From positions 111,446,665 through 111,510,664 of the forward strand of contig NC_073696.1 in the NCBI RefSeq assembly GCF_029784165.1: DNA of 64,000 nt, given 5' to 3'. The stretch is from Wyeomyia smithii. Its lineage: Eukaryota > Arthropoda > Insecta > Diptera > Culicidae. Below the pieces are notes generated by a model that ran no database searches, had not been told where the DNA came from, and worked only from the letters and a program-made list of their open reading frames with translations. The stretch's first letter is position 1; the number at the start of each line of letters is the position of its first letter. Both the position numbers and the translations under genes were made by a program. Shown here one piece after another: positions 46,425 to 58,849 of this stretch.

Positions 46425-48424
46425 AGGATTCTATCTCTGTCTTACAGTGGAATTGTAGAAGTATTTTACCAAAAATTGATTCGTTTAAAGTTTTGATAAA
46501 TAAAAACAAATGCGATGCATTTTCTCTTTGTGAAACTTGGCTTACTTCAAATATTGATCTCAACTTCCATGATTTTAATATTATTCGCCTTGATCGAGGC
46601 ACCCCATATGGAGGAGTACTTTTAGGGATTAAAAAGTGCTATTCTTTCTATCGTATTAACCTCCCCTCGATTCCAGGCATCGAAGTTGTCGCATGTCAAA
46701 TGACAATACAAGGTAAAGAGCTTTGTATTGCCTCAATATATATTCCTCCCAGAGCACAGGTTGGGCAACGGCTGCTCTTTGATTTAATAGAACTTCTTCC
46801 CTCGCCACGTTTGATTTTGGGAGACTTCAACTCTCATGGTGTGGCTTGGGGTTCCCCTTACAATGATAACCGCTCCTCTTTAATCTATAACCTTTGCGAT
46901 GACTTCGACATGACTATTTTAAACAACGGTGAAATGACACGTATCCCGAAACCTCCAGCGCGCCCAAGCGCTTTGGATCTATCCTTATGTTCGACGTCGC
47001 TACGGTTGGATTGCACATGGAAGGTAATCCTCGGTCCTCACGGTAGCGACCATTTGCCTATTCTTATTTCAATTAATAACGGGTCAACTCGCATGCGACC
47101 AATCGACATTCCGTATGACCTCACACGGAATGTCGATTGGAAGTTATACGAGGAAATGATTTCAAAAGCGGTCGAGTCGATTTAACATCATCCACCACTT
47201 GAAGAATACAACCTCCTCGCGGGCTTGATTCTCGACGCCGCGTTGCAAGCCCAAACGAAGAAATATCCCGGCGTAACGATCAAAGAACGGCCTTCCACTC
47301 CGTGGTGGGACCAAGAGTGCTCCGATGTCTACACGCAAAGATCCGACGCGTTTTTGGCCTTCCAGAAGGGAGGTGTACCTGGCGACTATTTACGGTATTC
47401 GGATCTTGATACCAAGCTTAAAAGTTTGGCTAAAGCAAAGAAACGCGGATATTGGCGTCGGTTCGTGAACGAGACGTCGAGGGAGACATCGATGAGCACT
47501 CTTTGGAACACAGCCCGAAAAATGCGGAATCGCGTAACGGTCAACGAAAGCGAGGAGTCTTCAAGTCGGTGGATATTTGATTTTGCCAGGAAAGTATGTC
47601 CGGACTCTGTTCCTGAGCAAAACATTGTTCGCGCTGCGTCTCCGGGCCACGACGCGATAGAATCACCTTTTACGATGGCAGAATTTTCAGTTGCCCTCCT
47701 GTCCTGTAACAATAACGCGGCTGGGTTAGATGGAATCAAATTCAACTTGTTGAAGAATCTACCCGGCAATGCCAAGAGGCGCTTGTTGAACTTGTTCAAT
47801 AAGTTCCTGGAGCAAAACATTGTACCGCAGGATTGGAGGCAAGTGAAGGTGATCGCCATCCAAAAACCAGGGAAACCAGCTTCTGATCACAACTCTTATA
47901 GGCCGATTGCAATGCTATCCTGTATCCGGAAATTGATGGAAAAAATGATACTCCGTCGTTTAGACCATTGGGTCGTATCAAATGGTCTACTATCAGATAC
48001 TCAATTTGGCTTCCGCCGTGCCAAAGGGACGAATGATTGTCTTGCGTTGCTTTCAACAGATATTCAGCTGGCGTATGCTCGCAAAGAACAAATGGCGTCT
48101 GCGTTCTTGGACATTAAGGGGGCCTTTGATTCCGTTTCTATTGACATTCTTTCGGGTAAACTTCACCGACAAGGATTTTCTCCAATTTTGAACAATTTTT
48201 TGCACAATTTGTTGTCCGAAAAGCACATGCATTTTACGCACGGCGATTTGGCAACTTATCGCATAAGCTACATGGGTCTTCCCCAGGGCCCCCTTCTTTA
48301 CAACTTTTATGTAAATGACATCGACGAATGTCTGGCAAATTCATGCACGATAAGACAACTTGCAGACGACAGTGTAATCTCTGTTACAGGAGCCAAAGCT
48401 GCCGATTTGCAAGGACCATTGCAA

Positions 48425-48534
48425 GATACCTTGGCCAATTTGTCTGCTTGGGCTTTACAGCTAGGTATCGAATTCTCTCCGGAGAAGACTGAGATAGTAG
48501 TTTTTTCTAGGCAGCCTGCTCAGCTTCAAACACA
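48425..48534 (+). repeat. 5' copy of a ~110-bp target-site duplication
   Basis: GATACCTTGGCCAATTTGTC through CAGCTTCAAACACA duplicates 50,707-50,822 on the far side of the L1-clade insert. The two copies differ by one substitution (GGCC/GGAC), a 6-bp gap with neighbouring changes around 48,511-48,517 and little else. Confidence 0.9.
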
Positions 48535-50706
48535 TGTCCATGTTCCAGTTAGGAGAAAGAAGGAAGAAAAAAACCGTGATCACTCGTTTAACCAGCGATC
48601 GGGGGGAGACTTTACAAAACCAGCAAGAGATAGAGCAACATGTCATCCAGTACTTTACCGATCTATATGCATCCGAACCAGCTCTAGCTCACGGAGATGA
48701 TGACTTGTTCGAATGTGAGCAAATCATACCAATACATGTGGAAGAGATAACAGTGAGCGAAATCAAAAATGCGATAAAATGCTCTCCAAAACGCAAGAGC
48801 CCTGGAGCGGACGGTTTGACGGCTGAGTGGATGAGCTGGTCATTTGACATAATTTACAGAGAGTTACACACGGTGATGAACGATTTGTTAACCTCTCCAG
48901 TTCCAGCTTTGTTCGTTGAAGGTACTATCGTTCTGGTTAAAAAGAGAGGCCGAAACGAGGAGGACATTTCGTCCTACAGGCCAATAAGCCTCTGCAACAC
49001 TGACAGTCGTGTCTTCAGCCGAATCATGCGCCGAAGACTAACTGCCCTACTGGAAACACATAACGTACTCACGGCTTCTCAAAAATGTGGGGAAGGACGC
49101 TCAATATTCGGAGCGACTCTCACATTAAAAGACAAAATTGCGGCAATGATTGCAAGAAAGACTAAAGGCAAACTGATATCGTTTGATCTGGACCACGCTT
49201 ATGACAGAGTTTCGTTATCATTTCTCAGGCGCACGATGTTATCTCTTGGAATAAATCCCGATTTTGTCGCTCTATTGGAGCGGTATCAAATGCACACTTG
49301 CTCCCGTATAGTTCTCAACGGACACTTATCAGCTCAGTTTCCCATCCAGAGATCAGTGCGGCAAGCCGGCAAGGCGACCCACTCTCAATGCTATTATTTT
49401 GCCTGTACATGCATCCGTTGTTGGTAAGGCTTGAGCGTATATGTGCTGGTCAACTGTGCGTTGCATATGCAGACGATGTTACGGTCATAGCAACTTCAAC
49501 TGCAGTGATCGAAGCAATTTTTGAATTGTTTAGCAATTTTGAAACAGCAGCGGGTGCAAAATTAAACCGGCAAAAACACTGGCGATTGACGTCGGTTGTA
49601 CTGAAGGAAATCCTCTAGTAGTCCCCTGGCTGCAAACGGTTGAAAAAATAAAAGTTCTGGGTATCATCTTCGTTAATTCAATTCGGCTTATGATCAAGCT
49701 TAACTGGGACTTACAGGTCTCAAAAGTAACGCAATTAATTTGGATGCACGCTATGCGTAACCTAACACTCCATCAGAAAGTCATATTACTGAATACTTTC
49801 ATCACCTCCAAAGTGTGGTATTTAGCGTCAACGCTTCCTCCCTGTCAGGTGCATAAGGCGAAAATAACGGCGACAATGGGAAGATACCTTTTTCGCGGTC
49901 TTCCAGCACGGATTCCCATGCAACAACTGGCACGCTGCAAAACAGATGGTGGATTGATGTTGCAGCTACCTGCAATTAAGTGCAAGGCATTGTGCATAAA
50001 TCGTCATCTACAAGAGATCGAATCCCTTCCCTATTAGAAATCCTTCCTCGATCATAATACTCCCCTTTCAACTGCTCTTCCATGTTTGAAACTCCTTTGC
50101 CAACAATTCCCGTCTCTACCCACCCACATCCAACAACACCCCTCCAGCGGTTTAATTCACCGATATTATTTGGAAAACACTGAAAAACCAAGAGTGGAAC
50201 GAAAGCAGCCCAATCTGAATTGGCGTCAAATATGGACCAACATCTCTTCGCGCAGACTAACCTCAAGTCAGCGAAGTGAGCTTTATATGCTGATAAACGA
50301 GAAAACGGAGCACCGAAAACTAATGCACACTATTCAGCGTGCGGATGGGGCCAACTGTCAACATTGTAGAGCCAATGAGGAGAGCTTGAAACATAAATTT
50401 TGCGAATGTCCTCGAGTAGAGGCAGCCTGGATTTTTCGCAAACAGAAAATTGAAACGATTGGCGGAGAAAGGCGGAACTTTTCCTTCGATCAACTCATCA
50501 GACCGGTGCTAAACGGAATCGGAAGGGAAGAGAAATACATGATTCTTAAAACAATCATCACTTACATCTCTTTTATAAACAACACTGTAACAACAGCAAT
50601 AGATATAAATGCCTTAGAATTTAATTTAAATATCAATTAGTCACTTAATAATTTATAACAAGAACGACGTCAAAATAAACAATAATATTTTATAAAAAAA
50701 AAAAAA
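48535..50706 (+). mobile_element. 5'-truncated L1-clade retrotransposon inside the I element
   Basis: A 2.17-kb plus-strand insert ending in an A-run (about 50,694-50,706). It starts in the linker before the RT (RKKKTVITRLTSDRG; YFTDLYASEP), so the endonuclease and ORF1 are missing. RT: CSPKRKSPGADGLTAEW, SSYRPISLCNTDSRVFSRIM, LISFDLDHAYDRVSLSF and RQGDPLSMLLFCLYMHPLL after a frameshift at about 49,365, then AYADDVTV. Further frameshifts lie near 49,600-49,690. A stop lies at 50,035-50,037, then the frame runs to 50,640 with a C-terminal CQHCRANEESLKHKFCECP zinc-binding motif typical of L1/Tx1-type ORF2. It cannot move on its own. Confidence 0.88.
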
Positions 50707-50822
50707 GATACCTTGGACAATTTGTCTGCTTGGGCTTTACAGCTAGGTATCGAATTCTCTCCGGAGAAGACTGAGATAGTAGTTTTTTCTAGGAAGCATG
50801 AACCTGCTCAGCTTCAAACACA
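50707..50822 (+). repeat. 3' copy of the ~110-bp target-site duplication
   Basis: Repeats 48,425-48,534. This copy keeps the reading KHEPAQLQ of the I-clade ORF2, while the 5' copy has lost six bases there. It therefore probably carries the older state. Confidence 0.9.
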
Positions 50823-52770
50823 ATTAATGGGCAAAACGATTTCTCAGGTTTTGGTACACAAATATCTTGGTGTCTGGTTCGACTCTAAAGGCACCTGGGG
50901 TTGTCACGTGAGGTATCTGATGAAAAAATGTCAACAAAGAGTGAATTTTCTTCGTACAATAACCGGACAATGGTGGGGAGCCCACCCTGGAGACCTTATA
51001 AGGCTTTACCAAATAACGATACTGTCTGTTATTGAGTACGGGTGTTTCTGCTTCCGCTCCGCAGCAAACACACATTTGATCAAACTGGAGCGAATACAAT
51101 ATCGTTGTTTGCGTATCGCCTTGGGTTGCATGCAATCGACCCATACGATGAGTCTGGAGATCTTAGCTGGAGTTCTACCATTGAAAAACCGCTTCTGGAG
51201 CCTGTCTTCTCGTATTCTAATCAAATGTGAGGTCTTGAACCGTCCCGTGATTGAAAATTTTGAAAGGTTAATCGAACTTAATTCTCAAACCCGTTTTATG
51301 ACATTGTATTTCAATCACATGTCCCAAAATATTAACCCTTCTTCGAATATTCCAAATCGTGTCGACTTATCAAATACTTCTGATTCTACTGTGTTTTTCG
51401 ATACATCCATGATAGAAGAAACTCGTGGAATCCCGGATCATTTACGCGTGCAGCAGCTCCCTAAAAATTTTTCCAATAAATATCGAAACATCAACTGCGA
51501 CAATATGTACTACACTAACGGATCACTTCTTGATGGGTCCACTGGCTTCGGTATTTTCAATAACAATTTAACCGTCTCCCATAAGCTCAATAATCCTGCT
51601 TCTGTTTACGTCGCAGAATTAGCTGCAATTCAGTACACCCTAGGGATTATCGAAAAAATGCCCACGGACCATTATTTCATCTTTACGGACAGTCTCAGTT
51701 CCATTGAGGCTCTCCGATCGATGAAAGATGTTAAGCACTCTCCGTATTTCCTGGGGAAAATACGGGAACATCTGAGTGCTTTATCCGAAAAATCTACTCA
51801 GATTACCTTAGCGTGGGTCCCTTCTCACTGCTCGATACCGGGTATTGAGAAAGCGGACTCTTTGGCTAAGGTGGGCGCAACAAACGGTGATATTTATGGA
51901 AGACCAATTGCCTTCAATGAATTTTTCGCATTTGTACGTCAGAATACGATCATCAGTTGGCAAAATTCTTGGACCAAGGGGGGACTGGGAAGGTGGTTAC
52001 GTTCCATAATCCCCAAAGTATCGACGAACCCGTGGTTCAAGGGGTTGGATGTAGGTCGGGATTTCATTTGCGTGATGTCCCGGCTTATGTCCAATCACTA
52101 TAGATTTGACGCGCATCTCCGTCGTGTTGGGCTCGGGGAGAGTGGTATCTGTGCCTGTGGTGAAGGTTATCACGACATAAAGCACGTTGTTTGGTCATGC
52201 CCTGTACACCGTGACGCCAGGTCTAGATTAATAGCTTCCCTGCAGGCCGAAGGTAGGCAGCCGGCTGTTCCTGTTCGTGATGTCTTGGCGAGCCGTGACC
52301 TATCCTACATGTCCCTTATATACGTTTTCCTGAAATCCATCCACGCCCCAGTTTAGTCCTATCCCCTTCCGCCTACATCCAACCAAACGACAAGAACACG
52401 TTAAGACCCCGGATCCGGAAAGAGCAATCAGACCCGCACGATACTCTCAAGGCCCGATGGAAACAACCCAATATGCCAGTCCGTAATATCTTGGCCCAGC
52501 AGCGGAACAAATTTAATATGCTGCTTACCTATGGCAATGAAAACCATCAAACAGCAAACCTGTACTTTTAATGCAAAATATTCTAGCTTTAAGTTAGATT
52601 TAGTTTCAACTCGTAGTCGGCAGCGAGGATAAAAAATTTGCTTTTAGTTATTAAAATACTTTAGAAAGTAAGCTACCAGATATAATTGGCGCCGTTAAAC
52701 ATTGAATTGTATTTGTGCCGTGTCAAATAAACTATAGATGAAGAAAAGAGAAAAAAAAAGCTATAGCAAT

Positions 52771-55700
52771 CACTTGCAAAACCGAAAGTATGAAAGTGCT
52801 TTAAAGGGCCGATTGGCATATATCACTCGACTCAGCTCGACGAGCTGAGCATTTTCTGTATGTGTGTGTGTATGTGTGTGTGTATGTGCAGATTTTTATT
52901 TTCACTCACTTATCTCAGAGATGGCTGGACCGATTTTCATGAAATTAATTGCAAATGAAAGGTCTTGTTGTCCCATAAGACCTTATTGAATTTCATTCTA
53001 ATCGGATTTTTAGTTTAGAGGTTATGTATCAAAATGTAAAAATCATGAAACATCATTATCTCGAAAACTACACAACCGATTTGAACAAAATTGATTTCAA
53101 AAGAACGGGCTATTTGAAATACCCTTAACTTTTGAATTTTATGAAGATTGAACTTGTGGTTCAAAAGTTATGAAAAGAAACGTGTTTTGAAGACCACTTA
53201 ATCTCACTCATGTTTCTCAGAGATGGCTGGACCGATTTTCATAAAATCAGTGTCAAATCGAAGGTCTAGTTGCCCCATAAGACCTTATTGATTTGTTTTG
53301 CAATCGGACTATTACTTTGCCTGTTATGTTTAAAAATGTGAAATCCAGCTATGAAAAGGAACATATTCCGAGGACTACTTGAACTCACTCACATTTCTTA
53401 GTGATGGCTGACCCGATTTCCACAAAATTAGTGTCAAACAAAAGGTCTAGCTGTCTCATAACACCCTTTTGAATTTTACTGTAATCGGACTGTAATTTCG
53501 TCTGTAATGTACCGAAATATGAAAATCACGAAACTTCATTATCTCAGAAACTACACAACCGATTTGATCAATATTATTATCAGATGAGCAGGCTAGTTAA
53601 GGGTTAACTGATGAATTATGATTGAACACGTGGTTCCAAAGTTTGGCTGCTCTATAAGTTCCCATTTCATTTGATTATAATCGAACTTAAGCAACCGTTA
53701 TACATTAAATTGTTATAAAACAACGAGAGTCTATTATCTCAAAGATTACATGACTTATTTGAATATAACTAGTGTTATACGAATGAGTCATCTCTCAAAC
53801 TTACAAATAACAAACTTCATAACAATGTGATATGTGACTCAAAGTTTTTGAAACGAAAAGAAATTCAAAGACTATTTAAAACTATACCTGCTTTGATCGA
53901 TATATGTGGCCTCAACATAATCTTAATGTGGTATCGTACTATTTGAACGTTCCAAATTCATTGATTCCTTGCGATGTGTTCAAAGTCTGCAAATGCACGA
54001 CGAATCGGCCATAGGATATGATCAAAGTCAAATAACAAATCGTTTGAAATGATTGGTTTTATCGAAATGACAACATCCTCGACTTTTGGCTTCTGTACAT
54101 CACCTTAATTCTGAATATATTCATATTGGGTAGTATTCGGTCATCTTCAGCTGTCTTTCTGGCATCAATCTGACACCGGAAATACCAATATTGGAAGGTA
54201 TTTAGTTATTTTGGTTGTTTTCCACAAACTAAAAGTGGTCGTCTTTAAATTTAAAATGGTATCCAGGGTCAATGTTTGGTTTCTATGCATCATCTCGTTT
54301 ACGGAAATATCCATATTGAGTATTATTCGGTAATTTTCGACTGTTTCCTAGAAGTTGCCATTTAGCAATTCAATGTGATGCCTGAGGTCAATTGTTAGCT
54401 CATTGCATCATTCTGGTTCCAGAGATACTCATATTGGATGGTATTTGGTTATTTTAGGCTGTTTTTCACAAACCGGAAGTCGCCATATTGGATTTCAAAA
54501 TGATATTTAAGATAATTTCTGGCCTCTGATTGTCATTCTGGTTGAGGAAACACTCATATTGGGTGTTATTCGATCATTTTCCGCTGTGTTCCAGGAACCG
54601 GAAGTCGCCAACCGAGAATCTAAAATAGGGTTTGTGGTCGATTTCAACTGCTGTGTGTCATTCTAGATCCGGAGATACTCATGTTAGACGAAAATCGGCC
54701 ATTTTTGGCTGTTTTCTAGAAACCAGATGTTACCATCCTACAATTCATAATGGTGTCTGAGGCCAATTTTTAGCTTCTTGCAACATTCTGGTTCCGAAGA
54801 AACCCATATTGGGTGGTATTTGGTCACTTTTTGTCATCTGGGCGTAATTCTGGTTCCGAAAACATTCATATTGAATGGTATTAGGTCATTTCCGGCTGTT
54901 TGCCAGATACCGGAAGTCATCATCTTAAAATTCAAGATTGTGTCTGTGATCAATTTTTAGCTTCTGTGCTTCTTTATGGTTCCGGAGATACTCATATTTA
55001 ATGGGAATTGTCCATTTCAGGCTGTTTTTCAGAAACCGGATATTGCCATCTTACAATTTAAAATGCTGTCTAAGGTCGATTTGTGGCTCCAGTGCATCAT
55101 TACGATTCCGGAAATACCCATATTGGGCGGTCTTTGGTCGTTTGCCGCTGTTTTTCCGAAACCGGGTGTCCATTTTGGATTTCATAATGGCATTTGGAGA
55201 CAATTTTTGGATTTTGAACGTCATACTGGTTAAGGGAACACTTATTTTGGGTGGTATTTGGTCATTTACAGCTGTTTTTCAGAAACCGGAGGTCGCCATC
55301 GTAGAATTCAAAATGGTATCTGTGGTCGATTTTAGCTCCTGTGTATCATTTTTGATCCGGATATTATTATATTGGGTGGAAATCGGCCATTTTTGGCTGT
55401 TTTCCAGAAACCGAAAGTTGCCATCTTACAATCCAAAATGTTGTCTGAGGTCGATTATGGAACATATTTGTTACCACGCAAAACATTCACCTGCCAAATA
55501 TGGTTCCATTTAGTTGATTAGTTCGCGAGATGAGCAGAAATTTGGGCAGAAATTGTGCTTCCAGATGAGGTAGGGGCGTCGAATCATTATTGACATATTT
55601 TTTACCTCTAAAAGCATCCACATACCAAATTTGGTTGTATTTTCTTGATTGGTTCTTGACCTGTGCGAAATTTGTGTTTCATTTGTATGGAACCGCTCCC

Positions 55701-55854
55701 CTCCAGAAGAGGGAGGCGTCTCAAACTATCATAGAAACCTTTATTGGCACCAAAAACCCCTACATACAAATTTTTACGTCGATCGGTTCGGTAGTTTTCG
55801 AGCCTACATATATGCATCAGATAGACCGGACTGCATTTTTTTATATGTATAGAC
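52771..55854 (+). repeat. R-family repeat, copy 2, main part
   Basis: Continues from CTCCTAGAAAGGTATAGCAAT (44,815-44,835) after the I element: CACTTGCAAAACCG, CGACTCAGCTCGACGAGC, a short (TG)n tract, then sequence colinear with copy 1 (CAGAGATGGCTGGACCGATT, GATCGATATATGTGGCCTCA, and the ~124-bp units between about 54,400 and 55,450). It runs to TATATGTATAGAC, where hAT-like element C is inserted, and ends at 58,347-58,500. The open frames in it match nothing known. Confidence 0.82.
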
Positions 55855-56499
55855 TAGACCTGTGCGCCGACCATATCATCGGCGGCGACGGCGTAGAAAA
55901 CATTTTACCTCGGCGGCGATCGGCGCGCCGGCGTGACGCCGTTAGCTTTTATCAGCGGCGGCGGCGGCGGCGTGTATCGGCGTGACACTAATTACCACTT
56001 ATAAAATATTGCGCATAATGTGTGCTTTTGTACTCTCATGTTCGATTTTTTTAATTGAACGTTCACAAATAAAAATGTATGCATTGGAGTTGTAAGAATG
56101 TCAAAAATAGAAATAAAATTGGTAAGATATCAAGTAAACAAACAATTGAATAACCAGAAAATAATAAACCAAGCAGAGAAAGTACAAACAAGTGTAAATC
56201 CCAAAAAAAATCAACGAGCCCACAACAACAAAAAAACATGGAATACTGTTGCCAGAGACGTTCAATTTAGGAAAAAAGATAGCTGGTTTTTTGATATGTT
56301 GATTTCGATTAACCGTAGACCTTTGGGAAAATTCGATAAATCTTACGTTAGAGAGTCGTTTTTAACTTTCATATATTTTGTTAGGTTACCCATGGAATAA
56401 CTGAAAAAATGGGAAACTCTTTTCAATCGAATAGAGTTCTTCGGTAAACACCACAGTTTCTTCATTTTCTATTGCGACTTTTGGGATAAAACTGACCAG

Positions 56500-56800
56500 A
56501 GGTGAAGCATTAAATCCTCCTCGGGTAATTGTGATTGTGACGCGGTGTTGGTAGAAGCAACGAGGTTTCGTTAAGACTCCTCCCTCTTGACAAAATAAGT
56601 CTTTTTTATAATAAAACTGTTCTGAGGAATATTAATCCTCTCCAGGGAATTGTAATTGGCGGTATGGGCACGAGGAACGAGGTTCCGATAAGGTTCCTTC
56701 AACTTGACATAATGACCAGATGGGAACGTTAGATGTAGTCTCACTCCTGGGAATTGTAATTTGGCAATATTGGTAGAATAGTAAGAGGCTCGTTATAGTA
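56500..56800. repeat. about three diverged ~115-bp tandem units
   Basis: AATCCTCCTCGGGTAATTGTG...GAGGTTTCG...CTTGACAAAATAA (from 56,512), AATCCTCTCCAGGGAATTGT...GAGGTTCCG...CTTGACATAATGA (from 56,633) and CTCACTCCTGGGAATTGTAA...GAGGCTCG (from 56,741) are successive copies. They lie inside hAT-like element C, next to the 3' side of the minus-strand Jockey relic, and could be its 3' UTR. Confidence 0.65.
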
Positions 56801-56989
56801 GAGCAGTAAGCTTGAAACGAAAGGGTAAACTCTCTCACACAAGCACGGATATAAATGAAAAGCGTACATTTACTGCCAATAATATGAAGTGCGGAGTACA
56901 GAAAGCACCTGACCAATGTCACAATAGATTTTTTATTTATAACAGGGGTATGTGTGTCCAATCACAAATGGTGACTTCTCAACACTGTT

Positions 56990-57440
56990 TGTAATTTGTA
57001 ATTTTAATTGTTAAGATGTGTTTGCTTTCGCAATTAGGACTTATCATTCGTAGGGATTTAAACCTACTTGTCAAGAAAGGAAAGTAAACTTACAACTAAC
57101 TTAAATGCTAACTTATTGGCTATAAAGAGAGCTTATTGTAGCAATTGAGGATTGCAACGATTTTTGTCGAAAATTGTTAATAATTTAATTTGACATAGCT
57201 TCTAATGTTTCAACACCAGTAAGTCTATGTAATTAGAGTGTACCAAACCAAGGAGGACGCTTCAAAATCATTTTCAGAATTTTATTCTGAATCCTTTGGA
57301 GCGTTTTCTTCCTTGTTGAACAGCAACTTGACCAGATCGGTACAGCATAAAGCATTGCTGGTCAAAAAATTTGTTTGTAAATCAAAAGTTTGTTCTTCAA
57401 ACAAAGTTTAGAAATCCTGTTAATGAGAGGATATAAACAT
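56990..57440 (-). pseudogene. Jockey-clade (Juan-like) non-LTR relic, RT C-terminus
   Basis: The minus strand reads LCLKNKLLIYKQIF, a TGA where Arg is expected, then PAMLYAVPIWSSCCSTRKKT LQRIQNKILKMILKRPPWF, then LHRLTGVETLEA and NNFRQKSLQSS in broken frames. This is the conserved C-terminal tail after the RT in Jockey-clade ORF2. It is a fragment inside hAT-like element C. A related but more decayed fragment is at 6,990-7,480. Confidence 0.75.
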
Positions 57441-58346
57441 CTCGTATATTTGATGCACTTGGCTTGTATACTCTCAATGTGCTCTTTGAAAATAAGCTTT
57501 TATGTCACAATAGATCAAATGTCTCTGGTCGCAGTGATGAGTCCGCACAGAGGAAAAAAAATAAAAATTAACGAAAAATCAGCAAAAAATATAGTCGTGC
57601 TTGAAAATGTTGACGAAAAAACTATCTACAAAAATGTCTGTTTCAGCGCAACTATTAATTTGCGCAAAATTTTCAGTGAATTCCCGCATTTGGATTTCCA
57701 AAAAAAAAACTTTGTATTCTAAAGAAAATTACCATATAATTAATGGAAAAACACTAGTCATTTTTCTTAAATTTTTTGAACATTTTAAGACTGCTCATAC
57801 GCATAAAAATAAAAAACACATTTGCATAAAAATAAAAAATAAATGTCATGATAACTGAAACAATTTTCTCGAAGCAAACTGACGAAGCAAATCACTGATA
57901 ATGACATTGATATTTTTGATTTCATTCGATTAAAAAGTCTGAATATTTATTGTCAAATATTGAATCAAATTTCCACAAATTAAAATAATTTACACTTAGG
58001 TACATTCGTAAATACACGCTCAGGAGAGGGAAAATACTTAACGAAGTGTTACACTGCGTGAGGCCACCATGCAAAATTGCATTACGTAGGAGTGAAGGGG
58101 TGTTGAGAATTTCCAAATTCTGCATTACCTAATACCTATACGAGTGTTCCCTTATCGACTGTGATTTGCGGTATTTCTATAACCAGGAAAAAATCCAGCA
58201 TACACAATCACTATCGGCGCGATAAAGATTTTCTCGGCGGCGCACCAAAAATTTCTTCGGCGGCGCGCCGAGTCCAAATCATCGGCGGCGGCGGCGTGCG
58301 TAAAAGTGTCGGCGGCGGCGGCGCGGCGTGGCGGCGCACAGGACTA

Positions 58347-58500
58347 GTATAGATTACAACATCAATATTTTAGAACCTAAAGAGTAAATATACATTTATT
58401 GGATTGAAGCGTTCTTGTAAATCTTTTTTTACAAATAAAAGTTTGAATGAGAAAGGCTGGGTCTGACCGCTAGGTGGATTAATTTAGGTTTTTTCTAATT
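58347..58500 (+). repeat. R-family repeat, copy 2, right end
   Basis: GTATAGATTACAACATCAAT resumes after hAT-like element C and runs to GAGAAAGGCTGGGTCTGACC and GCTAGGTGGATTAATTTAGG, the shared right end of the family. Confidence 0.8.
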
Positions 58501-58849
58501 ATTTCTGAATAACTATGCGCATTTATAATAGCCTGTTTCCAGTAAGAACTGCTCACTTTGAAATATCACCAAAAAAAAACAAATTTTACAAAGTTGATGT
58601 ATGTTAGCTGGTTTTATTCAGGTTTTGCTGAAGTGAAAAAAAAAATCCCAAAAAAAATAACGCTGAAGATTCCACACTATGTGGTTTATGTTAATGTAGA
58701 ATTAGTTTTGTCATCGCCATGGAGAACTTGCAAAACCTCCGTGGAGCACGAACGGTGTATTTACCTGACTTAGAAGAATTTTGTGTTTGACGATTTTATA
58801 TGACTCTATTATACTCTAATACCCAAGATAATTTCTAGACGGGCATCGG
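58501..58849. other. no recognisable gene
   Basis: AT-rich. The short plus-strand frame at 58,558-58,773 has no recognised motif. Confidence 0.45.

Larger units (their letters stand above)
46400..52356 (+). pseudogene. I-clade ORF2: endonuclease, RT, RNase H (split by insertion)
   Basis: Starts at ATG 46,400. Endonuclease: LQWNCRSILPKID, CETWLTSN, LILGDFNSHGVAWGSP, GPHGSDHLPI (46,445-47,070). A stop at 47,183-47,185 is followed by the same frame. RT: NNAAGLDGIKFNLLKN, NSYRPIAMLSCIRKLMEK, DTQFGFRRAKGTNDC, SAFLDIKGAFDSVSID, MGLPQGPLLYNFYVND and RQLADDSV. The GLPQG-PLLYNF junction appears to lack four residues (family: GLPQGSxLSPLLYNF), which would wreck RT motif B. The L1-clade insert sits at 48,535-50,706. 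ORF2 resumes at 50,713 to 52,356 with RNase H: MYYTNGSLLDG, VAELAAIQY, IFTDSLSSIEAL, WVPSHCSIPGIEKADSLAK. The first RNase H catalytic Asp (YTDGS) is Asn here. Confidence 0.88.
44836..52761 (+). mobile_element. I-clade non-LTR retrotransposon, interrupted by an L1-clade insertion
   Basis: TATAGCAAT at 44,827-44,835 and 52,762-52,770 flanks about 7.9 kb, of which about 5.6 kb is the I-clade element. The host sequence is the R-family start (CTCCTAGAAAGG-TATAGCAAT-CACTTGCAAAACC), which is uninterrupted in copy 1 at 21,808-21,835. Order: ~440-bp 5' UTR, ORF1 with zinc knuckles, ORF2 with endonuclease, RT and RNase H, then ~400 bp of 3' UTR ending in an A-rich tail. The 5' UTR contains two imperfect ~60-75-bp repeats (TGTCGCTATG...CCCGGCTCGC at 44,960 and TGTCGCTGTG...CCCGGCTCAC at 45,085). 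It is dead through frameshift, stop, deletion, catalytic change and insertion. Confidence 0.88.
55855..58346. mobile_element. hAT-like element C with CGGCGG subterminal arrays
   Basis: The termini are TAGACCTGTGCGCCG on the left and, inward from the right, TAGTCCTGTGCGCCG. The flanks are GTATAGAC (55,847-55,854) and GTATAGAT (58,347-58,354), an 8-bp duplication with one change. R-family copy 1 has GTATAGAT once at the same place, confirming the empty site. About 130 bp inside each end is rich in CGGCGG runs, mostly in the same (plus) orientation at both ends; ATCATCGGCGGCG occurs at both. The 2.2-kb core is AT-rich, has no readable hAT transposase, and includes a Jockey relic and small tandem repeats. 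The open frame at 56,098-56,400 is unrecognised. Confidence 0.88.
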
